A stretch of 64,000 nucleotides of DNA from Pleurocapsa sp. MO_226.B13 (GTDB lineage: Bacteria; Cyanobacteriota; Cyanobacteriia; Cyanobacteriales; Xenococcaceae), in assembly GCA_030064795.1 (NCBI GenBank), contig JASJEI010000001.1, positions 1 to 64,000 on the forward strand, given 5' to 3'. The notes under the pieces were generated by a model. The model saw nothing but the letters and a program-made list of their open reading frames with translations. It was not told where the DNA came from and made no database searches. The position numbers and the translations under genes are program-made. Every line of letters starts with the position of its first letter. Position 1 is the first letter of the stretch. This document shows positions 8,055 to 17,328 of the stretch, piece by piece.

Positions 8055-8104
8055 AAGTAGCAAGTAGCAAGTAGCAAGTAGCAAGTATCAAGTATCAAGT
8101 ATCA
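8055..8104. repeat. Heptanucleotide tandem repeat (AAGTAGC)n then (AAGTATC)n
   Basis: About four copies of AAGTAGC run directly into three copies of AAGTATC. Short heptamer tandem repeats are typical of many cyanobacterial genomes. It lies at the truncated 5' end of the LemA remnant. A shorter relative is present near 53509-53530. Confidence 0.85.
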
Positions 8105-8224
8105 AACATTGATTTGACACTATTTCGTTTTATTAGAGAAAACTCCTGTTTTCAATCTGGATGGGGTTTAGGAATCAAATCCCATATTTTTTTCAATAAG
8201 ACATCAACACTAGAAAGAGATTTA

Positions 8225-8347
8225 TTAACCCGATGTTTTTTTCACGATCGAGCTATTATAGATTCTCACTCCCACTAAAAAGAGGGTAAAAGCCAAGAGG
8301 AGAATTACAATCATTGTAGATAATAAAATATAAACAAAAGCTTGCAT
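8225..8347 (-). CDS. Possible 40-residue single-helix membrane protein
   Basis: A short reading frame begins with ATG (8345-8347) and encodes MQAFVYILLSTMIVILLLAF followed by TLFLVGVRIYNSS and a basic tail. It has one strongly hydrophobic helix (about residues 4-27) and a positive C-terminus, the form of small thylakoid or cytochrome-complex subunits. It does not clearly match any psb, pet or ndh small subunit that I know. There is no strong ribosome binding site upstream, so confidence is limited. Confidence 0.4.
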   Translation of the reverse strand: MQAFVYILLSTMIVILLLAFTLFLVGVRIYNSSIVKKTSG

Positions 8348-8509
8348 CACTAAAAATCTAATTTTCAAGTTTGGTAAAAAAGTAAGAATCAATTTAACTA
8401 CCATTTGATTCTATCCACACCTATAATTCCCCAAAAACTAGATAAATTAACTTGTATTCATTAGAGAATATCTGAGAAAATAAATAATGACATTCAATAA
8501 ATCATAATA

Positions 8510-9265
8510 ATGATATCTAAATCCGATAAAATTTTAGTCGCTGGTGCTACAGGGGGAGTAGGACAATTAGTTGTAGCCAAACTACTCGATAGAAATCTTA
8601 ATGTACGCGGTTTGACCAGAGACAGAACTAAAGCCGAGTCCATGTTTGGCGAGGATATAGAAATAGTTGAAGGGGATATTCGTTATCTCGATACTCTGTT
8701 TGATGCTACCAAAGATATAAATTATATTATTTGCTGTACGGGAACAACTGCATTTCCTTCAGCTAGATGGAATTTTACTAGTTTCTTGCAACCTTCCAAT
8801 AGTCCTCAAGAAGTAGATGGAGAGGGAGTAAAAAATTTAGTATCTGCTGCGCCTCCAAATTTAAAACGCTTCGTGTTTATCTCTTCTTGTGGCGTGTTTC
8901 GTAAAGATCGTTTGCCCTACAATCTTCTTAATGCCTTTGGCGTGTTGGATGCTAAATTGAGGGGAGAAACTGCCATAACCGCGTCCAATTTACCCTATAC
9001 AATTATTCGTCCATCTAGACTAATTGATGGGCCTTATACCTCTTACGATTTAAATACCTTGTTACGAGCTAAAACCGATGGCAAAAAAGCCGTAATTATC
9101 GAAATGGGAGATAACCTTAATGGCGAAACAAGCCGTATAGATGTAGCCAATGCCTGTGTAGAATCCTTGTTTTATGACACCACAATTAATAAAGATTTTT
9201 CGATCGTCAATTCAGGAACAAGACCAGAAAATATTAATTGGCAAGAGCTTTTTGCGTCACTATAA
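8510..9265 (+). CDS. Atypical SDR / NAD(P)-binding epimerase-like protein
   Basis: This 251-residue Rossmann-fold protein has the dinucleotide-binding loop VAGATGGVGQLV (residues 10-21), followed by NVRGLTRD, which supplies an Arg suited to NADP binding. The acidic site VEGDIRYLDTL and the strand RFVFISSCGVF fit the atypical SDR group that includes NmrA-like and HCF173/Ycf39-like proteins. The catalytic YxxxK of classical SDRs is not evident, in line with a regulatory or RNA-binding role in some relatives. It stands alone between gene-poor spacers. The assignment to a precise subfamily is uncertain. Confidence 0.75.
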   Translation: MISKSDKILVAGATGGVGQLVVAKLLDRNLNVRGLTRDRTKAESMFGEDIEIVEGDIRYLDTLFDATKDINYIICCTGTTAFPSARWNFTSFLQPSNSPQEVDGEGVKNLVSAAPPNLKRFVFISSCGVFRKDRLPYNLLNAFGVLDAKLRGETAITASNLPYTIIRPSRLIDGPYTSYDLNTLLRAKTDGKKAVIIEMGDNLNGETSRIDVANACVESLFYDTTINKDFSIVNSGTRPENINWQELFASL

Positions 9266-9440
9266 GCTTAGTTTTTACTTTCGATCCCAATGTTTAAGAT
9301 CGTTTCAGTTTGTGACTAAGACACATTTTTTCTTTTTGATTATTAGTCATTAGTTGCTCAACTCACGATCTACTTATTACTCCTTACTCCTTACTTCATT
9401 TATCTTAACTAAAAAGTAAAACAATAATTAAGATTGCAGC

Positions 9441-11561
9441 TTAACGAATACCACATCCTTTTTGAGCTATTCTTTGTGACTGAGAATCTGTAGTTAACTG
9501 CAAAACTCGGTCAAAAGCTTGTTCGGCTGCGGTAGTTTTTTGAAGTTGACAATAGCTAACTCCTTGATAAAGCAGACTTGCTGCTTGCTGTTCTGGTGTC
9601 AAATCATCGCGCTGTAAAATCATCGCGAAAATAGCGATCGCTTCTTGATATTGTCCTGTTTCGTATAAAGCAATTCCTTTTCCCTGTTGAGCGGATAAAA
9701 AATTGGGCGAGTGGTTAAGAGATTCTTCAAATGCTAGTAATGATTGGCGATCTCGATTGAGATAAAGTAGATCTTGTCCCTTTTGATGGTAGGCGATCGC
9801 TAAGTTACGCTGTTTAACAGAATTACTGGTTCTAGACTGTTTGGATAATTGAATTGCTTGCTGACTGGCGACTATAGCCTCTTGATATTTTTGTAGTTGA
9901 GACAAAACTTTAGCTTTATTCAACCAAAAAGTAGCTTCTTGGGGATTAACCTTGGTAGCTCGTTCAAAAGCTTGAAAAGCTTTTGGATAGCGTTCCAAAT
10001 AATATAATGCTTCTCCTTTGCAGTTCCATCCCATCGCAGCTTGAGGTTCGATCAAGGTGGCTGTAGAACAAGATTGCAACATATCTTGGTATTGATTTAA
10101 TCCCAAAAAAGCATATCCTCGATTAATCCAGATCGAATGACGTTTGTCAAAATTGGTGGACAACAAGCGATCGTAAGCTTGGATAGCTGAGGTATATTTT
10201 TTTTGTGCTAGTAAGAGATTTGCCTGTCTAAAACGTTGAAGTTGCTGATATTTAGCGATCGAGTTCCAACTAAACCAGGCAAGACCACCAAGGCATACTA
10301 GCATGGTGACTGTCTTGATTAATCGTGAAGAATTGTGTTGGTTCACACTAGAAGAGCCTTGTTTTGTAGATAGCTGAGAATTGTTTTCCTGAGAAGAAGA
10401 ATTAGAATGACTAGCGAGCAATTGTTTTTTGAGCCAGTGGCGATCGAAAACTTCGCGATAGATCCGATTAGCGACTCGGATTTTATTTTGTTTTAACTTG
10501 ACTAGACCTATTTCTAGTAGATACTGCTGTTGGGGAGTCCGTTCAAAGACTACCGCTCTACCATGCCATATTTTTTGATAACTTAACAAACAGGAGTGAG
10601 GAGACATCGGAGAATTGAGTAACAGAGAGCATAACTTGAGTAAGTGAGATGCTGCCGACTGATGTTCCCAATCATCAATAATATGTTTGTATACTAGTTC
10701 GGATATTTTGGTGGCTTCTTGATTTTTAAGAATGAAGCAATTGCGATCGCTTAAGAGCTGATAAACTTTTTGACTTAAAAAAGATTGCCCTCCAGTCCAA
10801 CTATTTACCTCTGCCACAACCCGATAAGGATCGCTGGCTTTGGTTTCCAAACCAAATAATTTTATTCTAATTTTATTGTAGGGTTGCAATCGTACCAACT
10901 GCTGTTGAATCCAACTTTCATCAAAACGATCGCGATCGCCATTGGGGTCTAACTTAATTTTATGATTATCTTTGACTACCAATCCGCTTTGCAGTAATTC
11001 CTCTTCTGCTTGGCTTCCCGTAGCAGCAATTTCTCGATGCTGTCGAATTTGTCGATATAAGTTGAGCAATACAGTAGGCTCGCATCTGGAATTGTAAATT
11101 AAACAGTTTTCAACCTGATTTTTTTTGGCTTCAAAAGATTCTGCTGGTGTTTGCTCCTCAGCTTTCTCAATAGTAGGAGCTAGTTCTAGCTGTTCGAGAA
11201 AAAAATCTAAAGTAGTTTGAGAAATCATGCCTTTAATAACCGCCAACATCCCAAATTTCAAATTATTATCGGCTTGTTCGCGCAAAATCATTTGAATTTG
11301 TGATTCATCGAGCAACCCCGCAGCCTTAAAATATTGTCCGATAGGCTGTTTGGGCAAACTACCCAATAATTGGGGCCATTGTTCGGCAAAAAAATCCGCT
11401 GTTTGCTGACTAATCCAACCCCGCTTGGCCATAATTTCGCCAATTTTGAGACGAGGAAAAAACTCACGCTCCTTAAGAGCAGTCTGCACCTGTTGTGAAT
11501 TTACTAAACCAGCCGTTTGTAGAACCAATCCTAAAGGCTTCACAAGAAGAGTTTTAGCCAT
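9441..11561 (-). CDS. MshEN/GspE-N-like and TPR repeat membrane protein
   Basis: The 706-residue product has three parts. Residues 6-130 carry two similar helical units (GLVLQTAGLVNSQQVQTAL and PIGQYFKAAGLLDESQIQMI) of the kind found at the N-terminus of type II secretion and pilus ATPases, where MshEN domains bind cyclic di-GMP. Residues about 150-380 look like mixed helical and winged-helix sequence. One transmembrane segment (TVTMLVCLGGLAWFSW, around 415-432) separates these from tetratricopeptide repeats over about 440-700 (for example AMGWNCKGEALYYLERYPKA and ATFWLNKAKVLSQLQKYQEA). The arrangement suggests a cytoplasmic sensor linked to an extracytoplasmic TPR scaffold. Ligand and partner are unknown. 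The minus-strand gene is divergent from trpB. Confidence 0.7.
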   Translation of the reverse strand: MAKTLLVKPLGLVLQTAGLVNSQQVQTALKEREFFPRLKIGEIMAKRGWISQQTADFFAEQWPQLLGSLPKQPIGQYFKAAGLLDESQIQMILREQADNNLKFGMLAVIKGMISQTTLDFFLEQLELAPTIEKAEEQTPAESFEAKKNQVENCLIYNSRCEPTVLLNLYRQIRQHREIAATGSQAEEELLQSGLVVKDNHKIKLDPNGDRDRFDESWIQQQLVRLQPYNKIRIKLFGLETKASDPYRVVAEVNSWTGGQSFLSQKVYQLLSDRNCFILKNQEATKISELVYKHIIDDWEHQSAASHLLKLCSLLLNSPMSPHSCLLSYQKIWHGRAVVFERTPQQQYLLEIGLVKLKQNKIRVANRIYREVFDRHWLKKQLLASHSNSSSQENNSQLSTKQGSSSVNQHNSSRLIKTVTMLVCLGGLAWFSWNSIAKYQQLQRFRQANLLLAQKKYTSAIQAYDRLLSTNFDKRHSIWINRGYAFLGLNQYQDMLQSCSTATLIEPQAAMGWNCKGEALYYLERYPKAFQAFERATKVNPQEATFWLNKAKVLSQLQKYQEAIVASQQAIQLSKQSRTSNSVKQRNLAIAYHQKGQDLLYLNRDRQSLLAFEESLNHSPNFLSAQQGKGIALYETGQYQEAIAIFAMILQRDDLTPEQQAASLLYQGVSYCQLQKTTAAEQAFDRVLQLTTDSQSQRIAQKGCGIR

Positions 11562-11813
11562 TGGGTATTATCTTATTATCTTAATTAAGGTCGATTGTTG
11601 AATTGCACCACATCTTAAACACTTATTTTGAATAGTGTAAACACCTTTTTCAAAGTTCATGAATAATATCTATGGTAATTTAAGCTGTCAAAACTATTAG
11701 CCATTGGCCACTAGCATTATTATTACTAGTCTTTAATCCCTAATCTACAATCCCTGAGACGGATAGTTGTAGAATTGTTATTACCGCTACTAAATAAACT
11801 TAGAAAAACTTTT

Positions 11814-13046
11814 ATGACTGCCACTCCAATTAAAAGCAACCGCACCACAGTACCCGATGAACTAGGACGTTTTGGCCCTTACGGTGGAAAATACGTTCCA
11901 GAAACTTTGATGCCCGCTTTGGCCGAATTGGAAACTGCTTATTATAAATATAAAGATGACCCTGAATTTACTCAAGAATTACAGGGACTATTAAAAGATT
12001 ATGTTGGTAGAGCTAACCCCCTTTATTTTGCCGAACGTTTGAGTCAACACTATTCTCGCCCAGATTTTAGCCCCGAAATCTATCTCAAACGCGAAGATTT
12101 AAATCATACAGGAGCGCACAAAATTAATAACGCTCTGGCTCAAGCCTTACTCGCAATTCGCATGGGTAAAAAGCGAATTATTGCCGAAACAGGAGCGGGA
12201 CAACACGGAGTAGCAACCGCCACTGTCTGCGCCCGTTTTGGTTTGGAATGTATCATCTACATGGGTGTAGAGGATATGGAGAGACAAAAGCTCAATGTTT
12301 TTCGGATGCGACTTTTGGGGGCGACGGTACAGCCTGTTGCTGCTGGTACGGGTACGCTCAAAGATGCTACTAGCCAAGCAATTCGTGACTGGGTAACTAA
12401 TGTGGAAACTACCCACTACATCCTCGGCTCTGTAGCAGGGCCTCATCCCTATCCGATGATCGTCAGAGATTTTCATGCGGTAATTGGCAGAGAAACCCGC
12501 CAGCAATGTGCCGAAAAATGGGGCGGTCTACCCGATATTTTAATTGCCTGTGTTGGTGGTGGTTCTAATGCCATGGGTTTATTTCATGAGTTTATTCCTG
12601 AATCTAGCGTCCGCATGATTGGGGTAGAAGCAGCAGGAGAAAGCGTAGCCTCTGGCAAACACGCTGCTACTCTTACTGAAGGTCGTCCTGGGATTTTACA
12701 CGGTGCGATGAGCTATTTATTGCAGGATGACCAAGGACAAATTATCGAGGCTCATTCGATTAGTGCGGGGTTAGATTATCCTGGAGTTGGGCCAGAACAC
12801 AGTTACCTTAAAGATACTAAAAGAGCGGAATACTATGCGGTAACCGATACAGAAGCGATCGCGGCCTTGCAGTTATTATCCCAAAAAGAAGGCATTATCC
12901 CTGCTTTAGAAACCGCTCATGCTTTTGCCTATCTTGAAACCCTTTGCCCGCAATTGACGGGTAGACAAAGAATTGTCTTTAATTGTTCGGGAAGAGGTGA
13001 TAAAGACGTACAAACAGTGGCTAAGTATTTGGGAGATAAGTTTTAA
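11814..13046 (+). CDS. trpB: Tryptophan synthase beta chain
   Basis: TrpB condenses indole with L-serine to give tryptophan, using pyridoxal phosphate, in complex with TrpA. The start chosen is the ATG at 11814 ([10 protein letters not shown]), giving 410 residues as usual; the frame is open 13 codons further upstream but that start is non-canonical. Motifs are [18 protein letters not shown], the PLP lysine Lys103 in [26 protein letters not shown], the phosphate-binding glycines [10 protein letters not shown], and [16 protein letters not shown]. No trpA lies in the window; dispersed trp genes are normal in cyanobacteria. The broken CAP gene begins 12 bases downstream. Confidence 0.97.
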   Translation: MTATPIKSNRTTVPDELGRFGPYGGKYVPETLMPALAELETAYYKYKDDPEFTQELQGLLKDYVGRANPLYFAERLSQHYSRPDFSPEIYLKREDLNHTGAHKINNALAQALLAIRMGKKRIIAETGAGQHGVATATVCARFGLECIIYMGVEDMERQKLNVFRMRLLGATVQPVAAGTGTLKDATSQAIRDWVTNVETTHYILGSVAGPHPYPMIVRDFHAVIGRETRQQCAEKWGGLPDILIACVGGGSNAMGLFHEFIPESSVRMIGVEAAGESVASGKHAATLTEGRPGILHGAMSYLLQDDQGQIIEAHSISAGLDYPGVGPEHSYLKDTKRAEYYAVTDTEAIAALQLLSQKEGIIPALETAHAFAYLETLCPQLTGRQRIVFNCSGRGDKDVQTVAKYLGDKF

Positions 13047-13058
13047 AGAAGGAACAAC

Positions 13059-13431
13059 GTGTTTAAGTCTCGAATTCCTCGGCAAACCCCTTTATCGCTT
13101 AAAACTTTGCTGTCGATCGCGGTTGTGTTGTTGTTTGGGGGATGGTCGTCATCGTGAAAATATGGCGCAGCAGACAGTAGACTTTAGCCATGAAGGTTTT
13201 CAAGGTCGAATCAAAGCTCTCCAAGATAATATTTCTTATAGTGGCGCGGCCGAAAATATTGCCTACAATATGGGCTATGAAGATCCAGTTAATCGAGCAG
13301 TAGCGGGATGGATTGAGAGCGATGGGCATCGCCAAAATATGATAAGGAACTACGATCTAACAGGTATTGGGGTTGCGGTAAATCAAGAAGGAGAATATTA
13401 TTTCACTCAAATTTTTATCCGAGAAAATTAA
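13059..13431 (+). pseudogene. CAP/SCP-domain (YkwD-like) secreted protein, internally deleted
   Basis: A GTG at 13059, preceded by GAAGGA, opens a signal peptide frame (RQTPLSLKTLLSIAVVLLF) that stops at 13155-13157. A different frame then encodes only the second half of a CAP domain: HRENMAQQTVDFSHEGF, AAENIAYNMG, GWIESDGHRQNM and GIGVAVNQEGEYYFTQIFI. The first half of the domain, with its active-site His region, is missing, so a deletion with loss of frame joined the two parts. CAP proteins are secreted and of uncertain biochemical role in bacteria. A longer open frame from 12973 only fuses trpB sequence to the fragment and is not credible as a gene. Confidence 0.75.
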
Positions 13432-13440
13432 ATTGGCAAT

Positions 13441-14073
13441 ATGGTTTTAGAGAACGTTCAAATTTGTGATGAGGATTTAGATGCAGCTAGTTTGGCTCGT
13501 TATATGTCTGCCGATGAGATCGCTATAGATACCGAAACTATGGGTTTGGTCTTAGGACGCGATCGCCTGTGTTTAGTCCAATTGTGCGATCCTCAAGGCT
13601 TTGTAACGGCAGTTCGTATTGCCAAGGGTCAAACTCAAGCACCCAATTTACAAAAATTGCTGACCTCTTGGGATATTACCAAAGTCTTTCACTATGCTCG
13701 TTTTGATGTGGCACAGCTTAGCATCACCTTTAATGTTGAAACTGCACCAATTTTTTGTACCAAAATTGCTAGTAAGTTAGCTCGCACCTACACTTCTAGT
13801 CATGGTTTGAAGAGTCTAGTGGCAGAATTTATGGAGATAGAGTTAGACAAAAAGGCTCAAAGCTCAGATTGGGGAAATGCCGAAAATCTTTCTGGAGAAC
13901 AATACAACTATGCAGCCAATGATGTTCGTTATTTGTTGGATATCAAAGATAAATTAACCATGATGTTAAAACGGGAAGAACGTTATCAGCTAGCACAAAG
14001 ATGTTTTCAGACAATTCCTGTTTTCGTGGAGTTAGATAAGTTGCAATATCAGAATATCTTCGAGCATCGATAA
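13441..14073 (+). CDS. rnd: Ribonuclease D-type 3'-5' exonuclease
   Basis: The 210-residue protein is a stand-alone DEDDy exonuclease domain without the HRDC domain of long RNase D. Exo I is IAIDTETMGL (metal ligands Asp and Glu), Exo II FHYARFDVAQL, and Exo III YAANDVRYLLDI with the Tyr and Asp pair. It should trim 3' ends of tRNA or other stable RNAs in the cytoplasm. It begins 9 bases after the CAP remnant and ends before a strong terminator at 14212-14241. Confidence 0.9.
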   Translation: MVLENVQICDEDLDAASLARYMSADEIAIDTETMGLVLGRDRLCLVQLCDPQGFVTAVRIAKGQTQAPNLQKLLTSWDITKVFHYARFDVAQLSITFNVETAPIFCTKIASKLARTYTSSHGLKSLVAEFMEIELDKKAQSSDWGNAENLSGEQYNYAANDVRYLLDIKDKLTMMLKREERYQLAQRCFQTIPVFVELDKLQYQNIFEHR

Positions 14074-14211
14074 CTACATTATTACTTCATTTTCTCTAAC
14101 TATTGTTTAATCTTGTGTTAAGAGTTTCTTACAGACGCATAATACAATCTTCCGTAACATAAGTAATAAATGGTTGGTTTCATATCAACTGTTGATTCAT
14201 ACCTCATGATT

Positions 14212-14241
14212 GGCGACTGTTTTTTGCAGTTGCCTTTTTTT
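14212..14241 (+). terminator. Rho-independent terminator downstream of rnd
   Basis: An 8-base stem GGCGACTG/CAGTTGCC (one G-T pair) with a loop of seven T or G bases is followed by seven T. It lies 139 bases after the rnd stop and is well placed to end that transcript. Confidence 0.8.
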
Positions 14242-14367
14242 CAGGACTGCTAGAAGATAAATTATGAAACGGTATGATGAATAAATGATTTCGAGCAAAA
14301 GTTTTTAGATAGAAATCAAGAGAAGGCTATAAGACCTTTGAGCTTCTAAATCCCTAGTGTAATTCCG

Positions 14368-15252
14368 ATGTCTAGCATAACTCAGCTATTAAAACCCCAC
14401 GTTCAAGATTTGGGAGAATTTAATGCCCGCCGTAGCTTACCCCATGAAGATCTGACCACAATCGGTCCGTTTATTTTTTTCGATCATTTAGGACCTGCTG
14501 TTTTTCCTCCCAACAAAGGAGTTGATGTACGTCCCCATCCTCACATTAATTTAGCTACCGTAACCTATTTATTTGAGGGAGCGTTACTACATCAAGATAG
14601 CTTGGGTTATGTTCGAGAGATTCGTCCTGGTGCAGTAAATTGGATGACCGCAGGACGAGGTATCGTTCACTCAGAAAGGAGTCCCAGTGGCGATCGCAAA
14701 ATAGAAAGTATCCTTCATGGTATACAAACCTGGGTAGGACTGCCCCAAGAAGCAGAAGAAATAGAACCCAGTTTTGCTCATTATTCCCCTCAAGACATTC
14801 CTAACTGGACGGATAATGGTGTGGCGATCGCGCTAATTGCTGGGGAAATTAAGGGCAAAAAATCCCCCGTCCCAAGTTTATCTCCGATAATTTATCTCGA
14901 TTTATCTTTCTCACCAGCAGGTAAGTTGGTTCTGACCCCTGATTACAGCGAAAGAGCGATTTATAGCGTCACTGGAGGTATTATGATTGACGGCGAAGAA
15001 TTACCGCAACATCGCTTAGCAATCTTATCCCCAGGAAGTACAGTAGAGCTATCTGCTGATGTCCAAGCTCGCTGTGTCATAATTGGTGGCGAACCTTTAG
15101 GCAAACGCTATAAGTGGTGGAATTTTGTCTCTAGTAGCCCTGAAAGAATCGAGCAAGCCAAAAAAGATTGGCAGCAAGGCAAGTTTGCTAAAGTACCTGG
15201 AGAAACTGAATTTATTCCTTTGCCAGACCAAGTCAGAAGTTATACCAATTAA
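14368..15252 (+). CDS. Pirin-family protein (bicupin)
   Basis: The 294-residue protein has the two-cupin layout of pirins. The N-terminal metal site appears in VRPHPHINLATVTYLFEGALLHQDSLG and the later GRGIVHSER, giving the expected three His and one Glu. Bacterial pirins are often quercetin dioxygenases or redox-sensing regulators; which applies here is unknown. The C-terminal cupin ends with EPLGKRYKWWNFVSSSPERIEQAK, a strongly conserved pirin segment. The gene is monocistronic, between the rnd terminator and the opposing acylphosphatase gene. Confidence 0.9.
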   Translation: MSSITQLLKPHVQDLGEFNARRSLPHEDLTTIGPFIFFDHLGPAVFPPNKGVDVRPHPHINLATVTYLFEGALLHQDSLGYVREIRPGAVNWMTAGRGIVHSERSPSGDRKIESILHGIQTWVGLPQEAEEIEPSFAHYSPQDIPNWTDNGVAIALIAGEIKGKKSPVPSLSPIIYLDLSFSPAGKLVLTPDYSERAIYSVTGGIMIDGEELPQHRLAILSPGSTVELSADVQARCVIIGGEPLGKRYKWWNFVSSSPERIEQAKKDWQQGKFAKVPGETEFIPLPDQVRSYTN

Positions 15253-15329
15253 ATAGTATTGTCTGGTTGCCAGTTACTAGTTGCTTTTACAATTCTCTGG
15301 TTTCTGTTGGAAATGAGTGTAAAACTAGT

Positions 15330-15611
15330 TTATCGGCGAATTTCAAAACTGCTGAATTCAGCATTGTTATTATCCATGACTTCTAGTTGTAGATCTTCAA
15401 CTTGAGCCGAGGGCGGGCCAGATTTAGCCCAATCTATCAGAAAGTCTACTTTTTCCTTTTCTCCCGTTGCCACAAGTTCTACATTGCCATTGCTTAAATT
15501 GCGTACAAAGCCAGAAACTCTTAATTGTCTGGCTCGATCGCGAGTAGACATTCTAAATCCTACTCCTTGAACCTTTCCCGAAACTATAGCTCTTACCGTT
15601 TTTGTAGTCAT
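15330..15611 (-). CDS. acyP: Acylphosphatase
   Basis: Acylphosphatases hydrolyse carboxyl-phosphate bonds such as those in acetyl phosphate or carbamoyl phosphate. The 93-residue length is typical. The phosphate-binding loop is SGKVQGVGFRMSTRDRA, with the catalytic Arg in GFR, and the catalytic Asn is in GFVRNLSNGNVEL. The C-terminal strand SFEIRR closes the fold. It converges on the pirin gene. Confidence 0.93.
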   Translation of the reverse strand: MTTKTVRAIVSGKVQGVGFRMSTRDRARQLRVSGFVRNLSNGNVELVATGEKEKVDFLIDWAKSGPPSAQVEDLQLEVMDNNNAEFSSFEIRR

Positions 15612-15707
15612 AGTATTTTAAAATAGCTTCTCAATATAGCGGAAAATATTAGAAACATGGTTTTCAAATCCGTAATTTAGAGCCAAATAAATTATAAAAA
15701 ACATTAT

Positions 15708-15860
15708 TTAACTCCCTAAATATTGAGGTTTAAATGGCTTTTCTGTTACTTTACCATTTTGCTTTTCCACACGATAAGTCATTGCTTGAGGACGAGAAGA
15801 AACAATAAGATGCAAGCGATCGCCGCAAACTCTTTTCTCCCGCTCTGAGATCCGCTTGTG
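15708..15860 (-). pseudogene. C-terminal remnant of an unidentified protein
   Basis: The minus frame is open over about 50 codons ending at 15708 and reads SEREKRVCGDRLHLIVSSRP then TYRVEKQNGKVTEKPFKPQY. It has no start codon and runs upstream into a heptamer repeat. Codon use looks like real coding sequence. I cannot identify the parent gene. The surrounding 377-base gap (15612-15988) holds nothing else apart from the repeat and the higB promoter region. Confidence 0.4.
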
Positions 15861-15861
15861 A

Positions 15862-15892
<31 letters not shown>

Positions 15893-15988
15893 CTGGTCAT
15901 TGGCTGATGAAATGAATTATAATTGACTTTTAGATCTCAATATGAGAACTTAAACTAAGAAAAATAATTTATATGTCTTATCATTGCT

Positions 15989-16294
15989 ATGAGATTAATC
16001 GCAGTCTCTAAATTGCGAGAAGCAGCATCTAGCTATCCAGATGTTAGCAATCAGATTAAGGATTTTTATCAAACTATTAGGAGAGTTCATTGGCAAAATT
16101 TAATTGATGTTCAGAAAACTTTTTCGACAGCTGAAACAGTAGGTAACTTCACGGTAATTAATATCAAAGGAAATAAGTATCGCTTGATATTGGATATTAA
16201 CTATAAAAAACAATTAATATTTTTCAAATATTTTTTAACTCACGCAGAATATAGTAAAGATAAGTGGAAAAATGACCCTCACTATAAATCCTGA
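15989..16294 (+). CDS. higB: HigB-family toxin (ribosome-dependent mRNA interferase)
   Basis: The 101-residue basic protein matches the HigB toxin family: MRLIAVSKLREAASSYPDV at the start, WQNLIDVQKTFSTAETV in the middle and NKYRLILDINYKKQLIFFKYFLTHAEYSKDKW near the end, the most conserved segment. HigB toxins cleave mRNA on the ribosome. The toxin gene precedes the antitoxin gene and overlaps it by 23 bases, the usual higBA order, so the two are translationally coupled and probably autorepressed by the complex. Confidence 0.9.
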   Translation: MRLIAVSKLREAASSYPDVSNQIKDFYQTIRRVHWQNLIDVQKTFSTAETVGNFTVINIKGNKYRLILDINYKKQLIFFKYFLTHAEYSKDKWKNDPHYKS

Positions 16295-16676
16295 AAACTA
16301 CGGAAAATTGTTATCTAAATATTTGCCAAAAGTAATTACAAATGAAACCGAAAACCAGAGGGCTTTGGATATTGCTGAAACTTTGTCTAATAAACACGAT
16401 CTAACTCCTGAAGAAGAACAGCTTTTAGATTTATTAGTGACATTAATTGAAAATTTTGAAAGTAAACAATACACTTTTGAAAATAATTCTACTCCTTTAT
16501 CTCGATTACATTTTTTAGTTGAAGTCAACAATTTAAAACAAGCCGATTTATTAGATGTTTTTGGCTCTAAAGGTATTACTTCTGAGGTTTTTAATGGCAA
16601 GCGTCAAATTAGTAAAACTCATGCTGTTAAATTAGGTGAAAGATTTAATGTCAATCCTACTTTATTTTTGATTTAA
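16272..16676 (+). CDS. higA: HigA-family antitoxin with HTH domain
   Basis: The 134-residue partner of the upstream toxin is acidic over residues 20-75 (LTPEEEQLLDLLVTLIENFE) and carries a helix-turn-helix at about 85-125 (SRLHFLVEVNNLKQADLLDVF, GKRQISKTHAVKLGERFNV). It should neutralise HigB and bind the operon promoter. No tail is missing: the end VNPTLFLI is usual for the family. The minus-strand frame across it is a shadow. Confidence 0.9.
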   Translation: MTLTINPENYGKLLSKYLPKVITNETENQRALDIAETLSNKHDLTPEEEQLLDLLVTLIENFESKQYTFENNSTPLSRLHFLVEVNNLKQADLLDVFGSKGITSEVFNGKRQISKTHAVKLGERFNVNPTLFLI

Positions 16677-16952
16677 TCCCTAGACAAAACCAATTAGATC
16701 GACTTTATTTAATATCCCTTGGTTTGTTCGTCAAGATAGGCAAAATTAAATCCTGGTTCTGTTTAAGTTTGAGACATAATTTATTAATTAACAATGGATA
16801 ATTGACAATAGACAATTGTTTTAAGTTAGAACCTATAGCGATCGCGATCGCATTTTATTTGATTTAAAATAACATCGAAATTTCTATAGTTCATTTTTAA
16901 TTCTTGCTCAGAATATGAATTAAGTTTTATGATAACTATTGCTTTATGATAA

Positions 16953-17201
16953 TTATTGCGTCTTTGGCGATCGCCGAATAATATATTTGTTCAAACTAAA
17001 GGCATAATGTGTATAATCTGGAAATAATTGGCGATCGCAGTCTGGATTTAAAGATAGACATAGCCACAAATCGCCAGCTAATAAATATGCACCGCGTTTC
17101 CATCTAGCTAAAGGTTTAAAGCCCAATATATCTGTGTAAAAACTAAAGGATCTATTTAAATTAGTAACTGATAAATTGAGATGATTTAGGTCTGTAATCA
17201 T
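16953..17201 (-). pseudogene. Fos-like glyoxalase-fold enzyme, C-terminally truncated
   Basis: Residues 1-70 match the N-terminal half of glyoxalase-superfamily fosfomycin-modifying proteins (ITDLNHLNLSVTNLNRSFSF with the metal ligand His7, then YTDILGFKP, and GAYLLAGDLWLCLSL, DYTHYAFSL with a second His). Intact members are about 135 residues. Here homology stops after AFSL and the frame ends at residue 82 with unrelated residues, so the second half holding the remaining metal ligand Glu is missing. The tail runs through a perfect HIP1 palindrome (16966-16975). The product is unlikely to be active. Confidence 0.7.
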
Positions 17202-17328
17202 TTTGTTATCTCTTTTTATTATATTGAGGCAAAATCAAAAGCTGGCAAGCGATTTGTTGTAATATTAGAATCTATCGCAAATTTATCGTCTTAATCTCAA
17301 TTTAATCAGTATCAATATCGATACATCT

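Noticed and set aside
8055..8104. CRISPR array
   Set aside because: The unit is 7 bases with no spacers; no cas genes are in the window.
12973..13158. In-frame start of the CAP fragment inside trpB
   Set aside because: These codons are the trpB 3' end in another frame; no homology to CAP proteins until about 13150.
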